Assembly (NCBI RefSeq): GCF_004331255.1
Contig: NZ_SJOF01000004.1
Location: forward strand, 1 to 64,000
Length of the DNA stretch: 64,000 bases
Direction: 5' to 3'
Origin: Acinetobacter sp. ANC 4173
GTDB lineage: Bacteria; Pseudomonadota; Gammaproteobacteria; Pseudomonadales; Moraxellaceae
Shown: positions 35,666-46,910 of the stretch, piece by piece
How the letters are laid out: the number at the start of each line of letters is the position of its first letter
Position numbering within the stretch: position 1 is the stretch's first letter
Made by a program: the position numbers and the translations under genes
Notes under the pieces: model-generated
The model's input: only the letters and a program-made list of their open reading frames with translations
Told to the model about the DNA's origin: nothing
Database searches by the model: none

Positions 35666-35718
35666 CGAATCCAAAATTTATATAATCAGCATAACAACAA
35701 ACAAAGCCCGACTTAATC

Positions 35719-36348
35719 ATGAAAATAAAGACAATATTAATGAGCCTTTGTGTGCTTTCGACAATCAGCCATGCAAATGCAATTTCTTATAATTATGTCA
35801 CCAGTGTCAAAGTCAATCAGATTGAACTGAATGCTGCGGTATCAGCAGATCAAGTCAACAAATTGATAAAAAATGGGATGACTAAAACCCATAAAGTCTA
35901 TTCAGAATGCACTGGAAATTATGAATACAGTTTAAATCCCTCACCCCATAAAACACTAAAATTTGAAATCTTCACTGAAGATAATCCTCAAATCAAAGAT
36001 GGACAATTTTATCAAGATAAATCCAGTTTCAAACAATTAGGGCAAACCAAAGGTCGTATCTGGATGACTTGGAACAATACCAAAGACATGTCTGAAAATA
36101 TTGTTGTACAAAATATCCACATCTCAGCGCAATATTCATTACAGCAATTTAAACAAGATTTTAAACACAGTGCCCGCAGCATCAATCCTTCAGGAGAAGC
36201 ACAAGTCCTGATATTAGAAAACAATCAAGCCAAAGCATATTTAAATCACCCTCACGAGTTCAGTCCACCCTACACAGCTTATCTCAACTTTCAGTTTAAG
36301 AACGGAAAACTAGCGCAATTCGCCATTCAGCAAGCGCTTGGTTGTTAA
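35719..36348 (+). CDS. Secreted hypothetical protein
   Basis: A 209-residue protein with a signal peptide (MKIKTILMSLCVLSTISHANA, cleavage about residue 21). The mature part looks beta-rich, with two cysteines (YSECTGNYEYS and the C-terminal QQALGC) that could form a disulfide in the periplasm. No domain was recognised. It stands between the metI terminator and dnaE with its own spacing, so it is probably transcribed alone. Confidence 0.7.
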   Translation: MKIKTILMSLCVLSTISHANAISYNYVTSVKVNQIELNAAVSADQVNKLIKNGMTKTHKVYSECTGNYEYSLNPSPHKTLKFEIFTEDNPQIKDGQFYQDKSSFKQLGQTKGRIWMTWNNTKDMSENIVVQNIHISAQYSLQQFKQDFKHSARSINPSGEAQVLILENNQAKAYLNHPHEFSPPYTAYLNFQFKNGKLAQFAIQQALGC

Positions 36349-36530
36349 GTTCTATCCCCTCCATTTCTGAAATCTGCCTATGAAATGGGTTCTAGATTTT
36401 GGATGCGACAAAATAAAACAAGCTTGTAAAGGCTTTCAAGCTACTAAATCTTAACCAATTCATTTCAATTAAACTCAGATTAAGCGCATAGCGTGCTAAA
36501 CTAATGAGTGGTTTTTGCAGGAACTCATTT

Positions 36531-39500
36531 ATGCACTTTGTTCATCTTGGTATTCATACCGAATATTCTATTACTGAATCTATCGTTCGGATACCTGATC
36601 TAATTAAAGCTGCCGTAAATGATGAAATGCCCGCTTTGGCATTGACGGATTTGTCTAACCTGCACGCCGCTGTGAAATTCTATGGCTCTTGCCTATCTAA
36701 AGGTATCAAACCAATTTTAGGTTCAGTCATTCGACTCAATGATGCTGAACATCGTGTGACCTTATTGGCTATGACCAATCAAGGTTGGCGTGGACTTACT
36801 GAAATTGTTTCCCGTGGTTTTATCGAAGGTCAGCAACTCGATATTCCCTGCGTACAAAAAGACTGGGTTCTAGAACAACATCAAGACATTATTGCCTTAT
36901 TGGGTATGCACAGTGATGTCGGCAAAATGCTGTGTTCGTCAAACCCACAAAAAGCAGAACCCCTACTCGAACAATGGATCGAAAAATTTGGCAATCGTGT
37001 TTATTTAGCACTCACCCGAACCGATCGTCCCTTTGAAGAAGATTACATTTTAGAAGCCGTTAAACTGGCTAAAAAATATAATATTGGTGTAGTGGCACAT
37101 AATGATGTGCACTTTATTACCCGTGAAGACTTTGAAGCACACGAAGCCCGTGTCTGTATTGCCGATGGTTATGTCCTAGGCGACAATCGTCGCCCAAAAC
37201 CTTATAGCTCTGAGCAATATTTTAAAACCGCAGCTGAAATGACCGAGCTGTTTTCTGACCTGCCGACTGCAATTGAAAATAGCTTCCATATTGCTCGACG
37301 TTGTAATGTCACCCTACAATTAGGCAAGTACTTCCTACCTGACTACCCAATTCCTGAAGGTCATACCATTGACACCTTCTTTGAACATTTGTCCAAAGAA
37401 GGTTTAGAAGAACGCCTGAATCATTTATATCCTGTAGAACAACGCGGTGATGATTGGGCTGAAATCCGTAAACCTTATGATGACCGTATTGACTACGAAG
37501 TCAACATCATTAATTCAATGGGATTCCCAGGTTACTTCCTGATTGTCATGGACTTCATTCAATGGTCGAAAAACAATGGCGTACCTGTCGGTCCAGGCCG
37601 TGGTTCAGGTGCCGGCTCTTTAGTTGCCTACAGTTTAAAAATTACCGATCTTGATCCATTACGCTACGAACTTCTCTTTGAACGTTTCTTAAACCCAGAA
37701 CGTGTTTCCATGCCCGACTTTGACGTCGACTTCTGTATTGCAGGACGTGATAAAGTCATTGACTACGTAGCACGTAACTATGGTCGTGATGCGGTTTCTC
37801 AGATTGCAACTTTCGGAACCATGGCGGCAAAAGGTGCCATTCGTGATGTAGCACGTGTCTTGGGTAAATCTTATGGTTTAGCGGACCGTATTTCTAAGAT
37901 GATTCCGACCAAACCTTTAGGTTTGTCTTTAGAAGAATCGATTGAAGCCGAACCACAACTCAAAGACATTGTCACCAACCCTTCTAACCCAGACAATGAC
38001 GATGCCGCAGAAATCTGGGAAATGGCGCTCAAATTAGAAGGCATTACCCGTAACACAGGTAAACATGCGGGCGGTGTAGTCATTGCACCGACTAAAATTA
38101 CCGACTTTTCAGCAGTACTTTGTGACGCGGACGGTACAGGTCGTGTTTCACAATACGATAAAGACGATGTCGAAGCAGCAGGTCTGGTCAAGTTTGACTT
38201 TTTGGGACTACGTAACTTAACCGTGATTGAAGATGCAGTGCAAAATATTAACAAGCACTATCCTTCTGCCATCCCACTGGATATTGCCAATATTCCTTTA
38301 GACGACAAAGATGCTTACTTGGTCTTTGCCGATGCCAACACCACAGCGGTATTCCAGTTTGAATCCGTCGGTATGAAAAAAATGCTCAAAGAAGCTCGTC
38401 CGAGCAAATTTGAGGAAATTATTGCTTTCGTATCTTTGTATCGTCCGGGTCCAATGGATCTGATTCCTGACTTTATTCATCGTATGCACGGCGGAGAGTT
38501 CGAATACTTACACCCTTTACTTGAAGGTGTACTTGAACCGACGTACGGTATTATGGTCTATCAAGAACAGGTGATGCAGGCTGCACAGTACTGTGCGGGC
38601 TATACTCTAGGTGGCGCAGACTTGCTCCGCCGAGCCATGGGTAAAAAGAAACCCGAAGAAATGGTGAAACAGCGTCAGATCTTTATTGAAGGTGCTGCAC
38701 AAAAAGACATTGATGAAGCCACGGCCAACCATATCTTCGACTACATGGAAAAGTTCGCAGGTTATGGTTTTAACAAATCCCACGCTGCTGCCTATGCCTT
38801 GGTTGCCTATCAGACCGCTTGGTTAAAAGCACATTACCCTGCCGAATTCTTGTCTGCGGTATTGTCTTCGGAAATGCAGAATACCGACAACGTCGTGTTC
38901 TTGATTGATGACTGTCGTAATAATGGTTTGGACGTTTTACCGCCCTCTGTGAATATGTCGCTGTATCATTTCCATGCGACCGATGAGCAAACTATTGTTT
39001 ATGGTTTAGGTGCGATTAAAGGTGTCGGTGAACAGGCGATGCAGTCAGTAATTGACTCCCGCCTACAGAATGGTCCTTATAAAGACCTGTTTGATTTCTG
39101 CCATCGTATTGATTTAAAGAGAATCAATAAACGTACCCTAGAAGCGCTGATTCGTGCAGGTGCTTTGGACTGTCTCGGTATTGAACGTTCAAGCTTAATG
39201 GCACAATTGCCTGAAGCTGTACAAGCCGCAGAACAAGCACGTAGCAACCGTGAAACAGGTATTATGGATTTATTTGGCGAAGTTGAAGAAGTTCAACGTA
39301 AGCCTGCAAAGCCAGTTAAACCATGGTCAGATGAAGTCCGCTTAAAAGGTGAAAAAGACACCCTAGGTTTATATTTAACAGGGCACCCAATTGATGTCTA
39401 TCGCACTGAATTAAAATCTTTTGTTCCTGCAAAAATTAATGAATTGACACCCACGCGTCGTGGTGTAACCACGGTATTTGCAGGTTTAGTGGTCGATGTT

Positions 39501-40100
39501 GCCAACTTCCCGAACCGTGTCATGATCACCTTAGATGATGGCACATCACGCATTGAGGTTTCTGCCAATCACGAACGTTTCCAACGTTTTAAAGACATTA
39601 TTGTCAATGAACGTGTAGTGGTGATTGAAGGCGAAATTTATGAACGCGAAGGATATGATCGTCCGATGGGACGTTTAACCAAAGCCTTTAGCCTGAATGA
39701 AATTCGTCAAAAACGCGCCAATAGCATTCAAGTTAAGTTACATGCTGATCATCTAAGTAAAACTTTAACTCAAGATTTACAAAAAATCTTGTTGCCCTAT
39801 TGCAATGTCGATCTGTGCAATCATATTCCTATGTTATTGCAACTCGATTATGCCTATGCCTCTGCGGAATTACATTTGGGCATGCAATGGAAAGTTGCTC
39901 CTTTAGATGAACTTTTAAGTAAATTGCGCGATTATTTTGGTAAAGAAGCCATCTATGTTGAATATCAGGTGAAATCTAAAGCTGCCAAAGCCGTCAATTA
40001 CGAGCAAGCCAAACCAGTACAAGTCCCTCCTCCACCCGCCGATTTAAGCATGGATGAGGCAATGGATTTATATCAAGCTGACGTTAATCAATATTCATAA
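36531..40100 (+). CDS. dnaE: DNA polymerase III alpha subunit
   Basis: The 1189-residue replicative polymerase. The ATG at 36531 (AGGA about 9 bp upstream) gives MHFVHLGIHTEYSITESIVR, the expected start; a frame beginning 27 bp earlier is rejected. The order is the PHP domain (about 1-270), then the C-family polymerase core with GPGRGSGAGSLVAYSLKITD and the catalytic PDFDVDFC segment, the tandem helix-hairpin-helix region (IKGVGEQAMQSVIDSR), and a C-terminal OB fold (TTVFAGLVVDVANFPNRVMI) that meets single-stranded DNA. The length is close to the usual 1160-1190. Confidence 0.97.
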   Translation: MHFVHLGIHTEYSITESIVRIPDLIKAAVNDEMPALALTDLSNLHAAVKFYGSCLSKGIKPILGSVIRLNDAEHRVTLLAMTNQGWRGLTEIVSRGFIEGQQLDIPCVQKDWVLEQHQDIIALLGMHSDVGKMLCSSNPQKAEPLLEQWIEKFGNRVYLALTRTDRPFEEDYILEAVKLAKKYNIGVVAHNDVHFITREDFEAHEARVCIADGYVLGDNRRPKPYSSEQYFKTAAEMTELFSDLPTAIENSFHIARRCNVTLQLGKYFLPDYPIPEGHTIDTFFEHLSKEGLEERLNHLYPVEQRGDDWAEIRKPYDDRIDYEVNIINSMGFPGYFLIVMDFIQWSKNNGVPVGPGRGSGAGSLVAYSLKITDLDPLRYELLFERFLNPERVSMPDFDVDFCIAGRDKVIDYVARNYGRDAVSQIATFGTMAAKGAIRDVARVLGKSYGLADRISKMIPTKPLGLSLEESIEAEPQLKDIVTNPSNPDNDDAAEIWEMALKLEGITRNTGKHAGGVVIAPTKITDFSAVLCDADGTGRVSQYDKDDVEAAGLVKFDFLGLRNLTVIEDAVQNINKHYPSAIPLDIANIPLDDKDAYLVFADANTTAVFQFESVGMKKMLKEARPSKFEEIIAFVSLYRPGPMDLIPDFIHRMHGGEFEYLHPLLEGVLEPTYGIMVYQEQVMQAAQYCAGYTLGGADLLRRAMGKKKPEEMVKQRQIFIEGAAQKDIDEATANHIFDYMEKFAGYGFNKSHAAAYALVAYQTAWLKAHYPAEFLSAVLSSEMQNTDNVVFLIDDCRNNGLDVLPPSVNMSLYHFHATDEQTIVYGLGAIKGVGEQAMQSVIDSRLQNGPYKDLFDFCHRIDLKRINKRTLEALIRAGALDCLGIERSSLMAQLPEAVQAAEQARSNRETGIMDLFGEVEEVQRKPAKPVKPWSDEVRLKGEKDTLGLYLTGHPIDVYRTELKSFVPAKINELTPTRRGVTTVFAGLVVDVANFPNRVMITLDDGTSRIEVSANHERFQRFKDIIVNERVVVIEGEIYEREGYDRPMGRLTKAFSLNEIRQKRANSIQVKLHADHLSKTLTQDLQKILLPYCNVDLCNHIPMLLQLDYAYASAELHLGMQWKVAPLDELLSKLRDYFGKEAIYVEYQVKSKAAKAVNYEQAKPVQVPPPPADLSMDEAMDLYQADVNQYS

Positions 40101-40141
40101 CGATTAACCGAATTCAGCGAGTAAACAAAATTGGAAATGCA

Positions 40142-40996
40142 ATGAATCAATTCGACAATACTGCGGTTGCAGCACATCTTTCCCATGTCCGTATTGTCAT
40201 GGTGAATACGACCTTGCCTGCCAATATTGGCAGCGCACTACGAGCCATGAAAACGATGGGGCTTAGCCAGTTGGTCTTGGTTGCCCCAAAAACTTATCCG
40301 CATCCAGACATTGAAGCACTGGCTGCTGGCGCAGTAGACCTGATTCCACAGATTAAAATTGTAGATACTCTAGAACAAGCTATTCAAGACTGTCACATTG
40401 TCTTTGGTACCAGTGCACGTAGCCGTACTATTCCTTGGCCTTTACTGGATGCTCGCCCTGCGGCAGAAATATCACTTCAAGCCGTAGTCACACAACAGCA
40501 AAATGTTGCCGTAGTCTTTGGACGTGAAGACCGCGGCTTAACCAATGAAGAACTGGCATTGGCCAACTATCATGTCACGATTCCAGTCAATATCGATTAT
40601 GGCGTGTTGAATGTGGCTCAAGCCATCCAAATCATTTGTTATGAAATGCGGATGGCGGCATTGGCACGGATTGAACAAACCGAAGACCCAGAAGCCACCA
40701 TGCCTGTCACAGATACTACGCAAATGCATTGGGATGAACCTTTAGTAACGCATGACCAAATGCAGCAGTTCTACCCACATTTAGAGAAAATGCTTGAAGA
40801 TATTGAGTTTTTAGATCCAAATAATCCAAGATTACTGCCTTTACGCTTGCGTCGACTATTTGGGCGTATACAATTAGATAAAATGGAATATCATTTACTT
40901 CGCGGTATTTTTAGTCGCGTACAAGCCTTAAATAAAGGAACTTGGAAACCATCTACACCTAAGACCAAAGACAAAGAGGATCCGTCTAATGCTTAA
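40142..40996 (+). CDS. trmJ: tRNA (cytidine/uridine-2'-O-)-methyltransferase TrmJ
   Basis: A 284-residue SPOUT methyltransferase. The motifs [51 protein letters not shown] and [16 protein letters not shown] form the knotted SAM site. A C-terminal helical extension (about 190-284) is typical of TrmJ, which methylates the ribose of nucleotide 32 in tRNAs. The stop lies inside the cysE gene (8-bp overlap), so the two are translationally coupled, an arrangement also seen in other gammaproteobacteria. Confidence 0.92.
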   Translation: MNQFDNTAVAAHLSHVRIVMVNTTLPANIGSALRAMKTMGLSQLVLVAPKTYPHPDIEALAAGAVDLIPQIKIVDTLEQAIQDCHIVFGTSARSRTIPWPLLDARPAAEISLQAVVTQQQNVAVVFGREDRGLTNEELALANYHVTIPVNIDYGVLNVAQAIQIICYEMRMAALARIEQTEDPEATMPVTDTTQMHWDEPLVTHDQMQQFYPHLEKMLEDIEFLDPNNPRLLPLRLRRLFGRIQLDKMEYHLLRGIFSRVQALNKGTWKPSTPKTKDKEDPSNA

Positions 40997-41798
40997 ACAG
41001 CTAAAAGAGGATATACAAGCTGTCTTCGCGCGCGATCCAGCAGCGCGAAACACTTTAGAAGTTTTAACCACTTATCCTGGCATTCATGCCTTAATCATGC
41101 ACCGTATGGCACATGAACTGTGGAAAAAAGACTGTAAAGGCTCAGCTCGACTACTATCGTCATTTAGCCGTTTTGCCACAGGTATTGAAATTCACCCTGG
41201 TGCAAAAATTGGTCGTCGCTTCTTTATCGATCATGGTATGGGTGTAGTGATTGGTGAAACCGCCGAGATTGGCGATGATGTTACGCTCTATCATGGTGTC
41301 ACGTTAGGGGGGACCACTTGGAATAAAGGCAAACGTCACCCTACGCTTGAAGATGGTGTAATTATTGGCGCAGGTGCCAAAATTTTAGGGCCATTTACCG
41401 TAGGCAAAGGTGCAAAAGTTGGGTCAAATGCGGTGGTCACCAAAGCCGTACCTGCTGGGACAACTGCTGTCGGCAACCCTGCACGCTACATCAGTAAAGA
41501 CCTTCCAAAAGATCAAGATGAAGCACGTCGCCGTGATTATGCCGAAAGTATTGGCTTCCAAGCCTATGCTGCAACGCAAGACCAATCAGACCCAATGCTT
41601 GAAGGTATGCGTATTTTATTAGACCGTATTCAAAATAATGAAAAACGTATGAATACGCTTTGCCAACGTTTGTCTCTGCTTGATCCAACCTTTAAAAAGC
41701 AGCAATTAAATGAACAACCGTACAGTAAAGAAGAGTTAAAAATTATTGAAGATGTACGCCGCGAATGTGAAGCACAAAGTAGTCAATCTAAGCCATAA
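40989..41798 (+). CDS. cysE: Serine O-acetyltransferase
   Basis: A 269-residue enzyme that acetylates L-serine with acetyl-CoA in the first step of cysteine synthesis. After an alpha-helical N-terminal part (about 1-60) come left-handed beta-helix hexapeptide repeats: [43 protein letters not shown], and [22 protein letters not shown]. The active-site His and Asp in FIDHGMG and the later YHGVTLGG His are present. A helical tail of about 70 residues extends past the usual core. It overlaps trmJ by 8 bp. Confidence 0.93.
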   Translation: MLKQLKEDIQAVFARDPAARNTLEVLTTYPGIHALIMHRMAHELWKKDCKGSARLLSSFSRFATGIEIHPGAKIGRRFFIDHGMGVVIGETAEIGDDVTLYHGVTLGGTTWNKGKRHPTLEDGVIIGAGAKILGPFTVGKGAKVGSNAVVTKAVPAGTTAVGNPARYISKDLPKDQDEARRRDYAESIGFQAYAATQDQSDPMLEGMRILLDRIQNNEKRMNTLCQRLSLLDPTFKKQQLNEQPYSKEELKIIEDVRRECEAQSSQSKP

Positions 41799-41906
41799 CA
41801 ACATAATTAAAAACCAACTGTAACACGCCCTATATTGCATGTTCGCCCTAGTTTTCTTAGACTGACGGACATGCAAATTTTTTATTACTTTTAAAAGAAA
41901 GAATGG

Positions 41907-42830
41907 ATGAATACTATGACGTTAAAACCTCTGGCAATCGCATTAATTGCCGCATCATTTCTAACGGCGTGTAGCACAACCCCAACCAAAGATAAAAACT
42001 CTAAAGAACCGATTATTTTCACAGAACCTGATACAACTCCCCCATTTTATGCACTGAACCCATTTGACTATGCCGCACCGCCTCCATTTGAATTGGCATT
42101 AAAACAAGCTGCTGCTCAGCCCGTAACGAAAATGGTAGTAACAAATTCAGCTAATTCAAATGAAAAAATTACGCTAGAAACAAATCGTTTGATCATTCCT
42201 ACGGTGAATAACAATCAACGTACGATGAAATATGCCGTTTTGGCAGGTGAAAATGAAATTGATATCACGGATATTGATGACTTTTTACAGTTAGTGGAAG
42301 GCAAAGCACGCCACTACCCACCACGTTTTACAGAACGCAAAGAACGTAAAGGTTTCGAAGCAAAATTAAAACAAGTCACGCAAGAGTTGGATACGCTTGC
42401 TGTCCGCGATGATGCCTCTTTCGATATTTTAGTTCGTGCATTTAAAGCCAGTGTCATGGCACGTAATCTTGACTTAGGCTCAGTGTATACCACCAAATCG
42501 TTAACTTATGCACAGCGCATCTTAAAGATTAATCAAAATGATGCTGAAGCTAACTTCTGGTTTGGATTTGGTTTATCTGAAGGGGGTGGTCAACGTGAAG
42601 CTATCCCATATTTAGACAAAGCCATGAAAGCAGGTGTTCAGGAAGCTTATTTGTCTGCTGCCAATAATTACATTGCGCTGGAACAAAAGAAAAGTGCCAT
42701 CCAAATTCTGAAAAACTACAAACTCAAATATCCGCAAGAAGCCGTTGTTGCAGATCGCTTAATTCGCGAAATTGAAACTCAAGGTCGCTGGAATGTTTGG
42801 CAAGTATTAAATACCCCTAAAGCGTCTTAA
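41907..42830 (+). CDS. TPR-like lipoprotein
   Basis: A 307-residue lipoprotein. The signal peptide ends in LTACSTTP (Cys about residue 22), followed by a Lys/Asn/Ser-rich linker. The C-terminal half (about 170-300) is helical and looks like tetratricopeptide repeats (AEANFWFGFGLSEGGGQREAIPYLDKAMKAG, LSAANNYIALEQKKSAIQIL). It is probably anchored in the outer membrane facing the periplasm and may scaffold an envelope complex. The next gene encodes another lipoprotein with a hydrolase domain, but a terminator lies between them. A second ATG three codons in could be the start. Confidence 0.72.
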   Translation: MNTMTLKPLAIALIAASFLTACSTTPTKDKNSKEPIIFTEPDTTPPFYALNPFDYAAPPPFELALKQAAAQPVTKMVVTNSANSNEKITLETNRLIIPTVNNNQRTMKYAVLAGENEIDITDIDDFLQLVEGKARHYPPRFTERKERKGFEAKLKQVTQELDTLAVRDDASFDILVRAFKASVMARNLDLGSVYTTKSLTYAQRILKINQNDAEANFWFGFGLSEGGGQREAIPYLDKAMKAGVQEAYLSAANNYIALEQKKSAIQILKNYKLKYPQEAVVADRLIREIETQGRWNVWQVLNTPKAS

Positions 42831-42846
42831 TCTTATTCACTGCATC

Positions 42847-42879
42847 AAATAGACCGTCCAGTACGGTCTATTTCTTTTT
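42847..42879 (+). terminator. Terminator after the TPR lipoprotein gene
   Basis: AAATAGACCGT / ACGGTCTATTT, perfect 11-bp stem, 5-nt loop, then CTTTTT. Confidence 0.85.
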
Positions 42880-42951
42880 CTGCGCATTGAAAAAGCTGAC
42901 AATTATCGTATGATTAAAAAAAATAAACAAAATTAAAGTTAATATCTGCCT

Positions 42952-44958
42952 ATGCCAAAGAACTTTAGCCATATTGTCCTGCTTTCTGTACTGGTCACCT
43001 CTCTGCTTTCGGGTTGCCAAGTTGTTACTGTCAAAAATCAAGCTGTAAAAGTCACCATCACCAATGAACGTGAAAGTATTCTGACACGTGATAAGCTGAG
43101 TGAAGCAAGCCTGAATGTTTTATCCATGACAGGGCGAGAGGCTAAAATTTGCACAAACAATCCCACTCAATGCGTTCAGGAATTACAGCAAATTCCACAA
43201 ATTCAAGATGAACAATTATATTCCACAGCCAGTGAACTATATCTGGCACGTGCACTGGCATTAGAAGGCTCTTCAGACTGTAAAATTGGATTACTGACCA
43301 ACCATAAATCTGAAGAAAAGCAAAAAATTCAGCAAGACCTTTATAATCAGTGCCTAGACCAAGAATTAGACATGTTGGATAAAAGTATTCGCTATAGCTA
43401 TGCCTACATGTTCAAAACCCAACGTGGCCCTCAAGATCGAATTTTTGATAACCGACAAGTACAAATACGAGATTTCTATAACTTAGCGATTGCAAATCTT
43501 TCTAAGACTTATAGTCTTCGTTACCCTAAAAAAGAAGTTCAGCCTCAAATTAAAATTGGTCAGAGTATTTATGACATTGATTTTAGTCATTATCCCTTAC
43601 TGAAAGATCAGAAAATTGAACAACTGATGTCGAGTTATAATCTAAATTTTTCAGGTCTACGCTCGATTAACCGTCGTGATGGTTTTGGCTCTGAATTTGT
43701 GGTGGTCCTCCCAGATTCGAATGCTCAACAAAAAGAGGCTAATCAATACATTCTTGATCCCTTACATTTTTCTTATGACAGTGGAATCAATCCAAATATT
43801 CATAAAGCGCGCTACTTGGCAGCAACATTTACCGCTGAACCGAAAGCAGCCACTTCAGTCAATGATATTTTAACCAAACCTGAATTTGTGATTCGGGCCT
43901 ATGACCCGTATCAATATGAATCTATTCAGCTTGCAGGACATAAATACCCTTTAGCAGCAAACTTCTCGACTCCATACGGTTTATGGTTAGCTCAGAATAA
44001 CTTGGGTAAGGCCGCTTATCTCACTCTGATTGACCGCGATAACCGTTTAACCATGCCCCACTTATACATGTTAGAACCTTACAATCCAAATAAAAAAGTG
44101 ATTGTGTTGGTTCATGGTTTAGCCAGTAGTCCTGAAGCATGGATTCGTCTAACCAATGACATTATGGGGGATAAAGTCTTAAGAGAAAATTACCAAGTCT
44201 GGCAAGTTTTCTATTCGACCAATATGCCGATTATAGAAAGTCGCTTGCAGATTTACGCACTTCTTAAACAGAGTTTTGCACAAGTCCATGCAAGTGCTTC
44301 CGCAAAGAATGATGCCGTCCTGATTGGACATAGTATGGGGGGAATTATTGCCCGTCTGTTGGTCAGTGATGCCGATGTCACCCAAAAAGCACTATCGATG
44401 ATGAGCAACCGACAACTCAGTAAATATAAAAAAGTCCCGATTGTTACACAGCGTATGCAAATACAAGATATTCCTAATTTTAGCCGTGCTATCTTTATTT
44501 CTGCACCACACCACGGCACAGCTTATGCCGACCTGTGGTTTACGCGTGCTGCACGTAAAATTATTAAACTTCCAGGTGCATTTTTAACTGCGGTGGGTGA
44601 CACCTTACAAAGCCAAGATTTAGATTTCTCCGATTTAGCCAAACAAATTGACCAAGGGCTCATTCAAAATGGTCCAAGTGACTTAAGTCATAAATCAAAG
44701 TTTATGGCGATCACGTCGGATATTATGCCGCGTAAAGGATTGTTATTTCATTCAATTATGGGAAATAACACCAAAAGTGATGACCTTAATGTGATTACCG
44801 ATGGCATCGTACCTTATAAAAGTGCTCACCTAGAGGGTGTTGTCTCTGAAAAAATTATTCAAGGCGGTCATTCAATTCAAGAAACGCCTGAAGCCGTGTT
44901 AGAGTTAAGACGTATTCTTCGTTTGCATCTCGTCCAACTTGGACTGTATAAACCATAA
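42952..44958 (+). CDS. Lipoprotein alpha/beta hydrolase
   Basis: A 668-residue protein with a lipoprotein signal peptide ending LLSGCQV (Cys about residue 22). Residues about 30-370 have no recognised domain. The C-terminal half is an alpha/beta hydrolase: oxyanion region VIVLVHGLASSPEAW, nucleophile elbow LIGHSMGGIIARLL (catalytic Ser), SAPHHGTAYADLWF, acid Asp in VITDGIVPYKSAHLEG, and catalytic His in IQGGHSIQETPEAV. It resembles lipases and PGAP1-like esterases. Predicted to act at the outer membrane on a lipid or ester; the substrate is unknown. Confidence 0.78.
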   Translation: MPKNFSHIVLLSVLVTSLLSGCQVVTVKNQAVKVTITNERESILTRDKLSEASLNVLSMTGREAKICTNNPTQCVQELQQIPQIQDEQLYSTASELYLARALALEGSSDCKIGLLTNHKSEEKQKIQQDLYNQCLDQELDMLDKSIRYSYAYMFKTQRGPQDRIFDNRQVQIRDFYNLAIANLSKTYSLRYPKKEVQPQIKIGQSIYDIDFSHYPLLKDQKIEQLMSSYNLNFSGLRSINRRDGFGSEFVVVLPDSNAQQKEANQYILDPLHFSYDSGINPNIHKARYLAATFTAEPKAATSVNDILTKPEFVIRAYDPYQYESIQLAGHKYPLAANFSTPYGLWLAQNNLGKAAYLTLIDRDNRLTMPHLYMLEPYNPNKKVIVLVHGLASSPEAWIRLTNDIMGDKVLRENYQVWQVFYSTNMPIIESRLQIYALLKQSFAQVHASASAKNDAVLIGHSMGGIIARLLVSDADVTQKALSMMSNRQLSKYKKVPIVTQRMQIQDIPNFSRAIFISAPHHGTAYADLWFTRAARKIIKLPGAFLTAVGDTLQSQDLDFSDLAKQIDQGLIQNGPSDLSHKSKFMAITSDIMPRKGLLFHSIMGNNTKSDDLNVITDGIVPYKSAHLEGVVSEKIIQGGHSIQETPEAVLELRRILRLHLVQLGLYKP

Positions 44959-44969
44959 GCACATACAAG

Positions 44970-45007
44970 CTAGAATCCATGCTTTTTTCACCATTCATGG
45001 ATTCTAG
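44970..45007. terminator. Perfect 12-bp hairpin after the hydrolase gene
   Basis: CTAGAATCCATG / CATGGATTCTAG with a 14-nt T-rich loop, 12 bp after the stop codon. There is no T-tract behind it, so it may be a processing or weak termination signal. Confidence 0.55.
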
Positions 45008-45208
45008 ATACAAATTAAAAATGGATGCATAGTCATTTTTTTAAATGGTTTTCAGTGTGTTTTTTTATTACACCCACCAATAATGTGACCGAATACTCAC
45101 TTATATGAATCATTTAAATATGAACAACATTTCCTATAAGCAATTCAAAAACCACATGATTATATGGGCCTAAGCTGCGCTGTTGACTTCATTCAAAAAT
45201 AAGTTCAT

Positions 45209-45238
45209 AAGAATCTTTAGCACCTGCTAAGGGTTCTT
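45209..45238 (+). other. Leader hairpin before the acyl-CoA ligase gene
   Basis: AAGAATCTTTAGC / GCTAAGGGTTCTT, 13 bp including two G-U pairs, ACCT loop, followed by ATTATTAATT. It lies 37 bp before the ligase start codon. It could be a terminator for an upstream transcript or an attenuator/stabilising structure; the sequence does not decide. Confidence 0.4.
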
Positions 45239-45275
45239 ATTATTAATTAAAACAATGAACAAGGATGAATAAAAA

Positions 45276-46910
45276 ATGTTTGGAAAAATGATGCATCAAT
45301 CTTTACTGATTAGTAACCTCATTGAACATGCAGCAAAATATCATGCAGATACATCTATTATTTCACGTGAAGTAAATGGTCAAATTACAACAACAAACTG
45401 GTCACAAGTTCAACAAAACAGTAAACGTTTAGCAAATGCCCTTTCCACATTTAATCTTAAAGCTGGTGATCGTCTTGCAACTATCGCGTGGAATAACCAT
45501 CGTCACTTAGAATCTTGGTATGCTATTTCAGGGAGTGGCTATGTTTGCCATACCATTAATCCGCGATTATTTCCTGAGCAATTGGTCTTTATTATTAATG
45601 ATGCACAAGATAAAGTGATTTTCTTTGATTCGACATTTTTACCTTTAATCCAAGCGATTCAAGGTAAAATACCTTCTGTTGAACGCTTAATTTGCTATGG
45701 TTCACGCGATGAAAAAGTCATTGCAGCTTTACCAGATGTTCTTTTCTATGATGAACTGATTCAACATCAATCTGCCGAATTTAACTGGCCACAATTTAGC
45801 GAAGAAACTCCAAGTTCTTTGTGCTACACATCAGGTACAACTGGTAACCCCAAAGGTGTCTTGTATAGTCACCGTTCTACATTATTACACACCATGGCAA
45901 TTAGCCTGCCAGATTCGTTAAATTTATCAGCCAAAGATATTGTAATGCCTGTGGTTCCAATGTTCCATGTCAATGCATGGGGTATCCCTTATGCTGCTGC
46001 AATGGTCGGTTGTACCATTGTGCTTCCTGGGCCAAATTTAGATGGTGATAGCCTAGTAAGTTTAATTGATGAATATAACGTTACCGTTGCTTTAGGCGTC
46101 CCAACAATTTGGCAAGGTCTACTCGCTGCTGCGAAAAAGCGTGGAACGACCTTAGCGAGTATGACTCGCAACGTTGTCGGAGGTGCAGCATGCCCTCCTT
46201 CCATTATCCGTGATTTCAAAAACAACTATGCTTGTGACACCATTCATGCTTGGGGAATGTCAGAAACGAGTCCTTTAGGTACAGCGAACCAACCCAAAGC
46301 AAAGCATTTAGCCTTAAGTGAAGAAGAATCCGAAAAATTACGTTTAACTCAAGGTCGCCCACCATTTGGTGTTGAATTACGTATTGTTGATGGTGACAAC
46401 CTAACAGCATTGCCAAATGATGGTCACACGCAAGGTAATTTACAAATTCGTGGTCCATGGATTGTTGAGAATTACTTTAACCAAGAAAAAAGTACACTCA
46501 CCTCAGATGGTTGGTTCGATACAGGTGACATTGCAACCCTTGATGCGGATGGTTTCATGACCATTTGTGACCGTGCTAAAGATTTAATTAAATCTGGTGG
46601 TGAATGGATATCCTCTGTAGAAATCGAAAATATTGCAGTCGGTCACCCTGAAATTCGGATGGCGGCCGCGATTGCTGCGCGTCATCCAAAATGGGATGAA
46701 CGTCCGATTTTGATTGCAGTAAAACAAGAAAACTCGGCATTGACCGAAGACGATATACGTGCATATTTTGAAAACAAGATTGCTCATTGGCAAATTCCTG
46801 ATACGGTAATTTTTGTTGATGCACTTCCAATAAATGGTACAGGTAAAATCGTAAAAGCAGAACTACGCGCAAAGTTCAGTGATGTTCTACTCGATAGTGC
46901 GCCTGTATAA
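45276..46910 (+). CDS. Fatty acyl-CoA ligase (AlkK/DmdB-like AMP-binding enzyme)
   Basis: A 544-residue ANL-superfamily ligase. The P-loop [20 protein letters not shown], the [11 protein letters not shown] motif, [18 protein letters not shown] and the C-terminal [13 protein letters not shown] lysine motif are all present, so it should be active. Its overall pattern ([19 protein letters not shown]) matches medium/long-chain acyl-CoA synthetases of the AlkK group and 3-methylthiopropionyl-CoA ligase (DmdB). The ATG at 45276 has AAGGA 12 bp upstream; ATG 45288 or 45291 are possible alternatives. It is followed by a lipid-type SDR gene, but 450 bp apart. Confidence 0.88.
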   Translation: MFGKMMHQSLLISNLIEHAAKYHADTSIISREVNGQITTTNWSQVQQNSKRLANALSTFNLKAGDRLATIAWNNHRHLESWYAISGSGYVCHTINPRLFPEQLVFIINDAQDKVIFFDSTFLPLIQAIQGKIPSVERLICYGSRDEKVIAALPDVLFYDELIQHQSAEFNWPQFSEETPSSLCYTSGTTGNPKGVLYSHRSTLLHTMAISLPDSLNLSAKDIVMPVVPMFHVNAWGIPYAAAMVGCTIVLPGPNLDGDSLVSLIDEYNVTVALGVPTIWQGLLAAAKKRGTTLASMTRNVVGGAACPPSIIRDFKNNYACDTIHAWGMSETSPLGTANQPKAKHLALSEEESEKLRLTQGRPPFGVELRIVDGDNLTALPNDGHTQGNLQIRGPWIVENYFNQEKSTLTSDGWFDTGDIATLDADGFMTICDRAKDLIKSGGEWISSVEIENIAVGHPEIRMAAAIAARHPKWDERPILIAVKQENSALTEDDIRAYFENKIAHWQIPDTVIFVDALPINGTGKIVKAELRAKFSDVLLDSAPV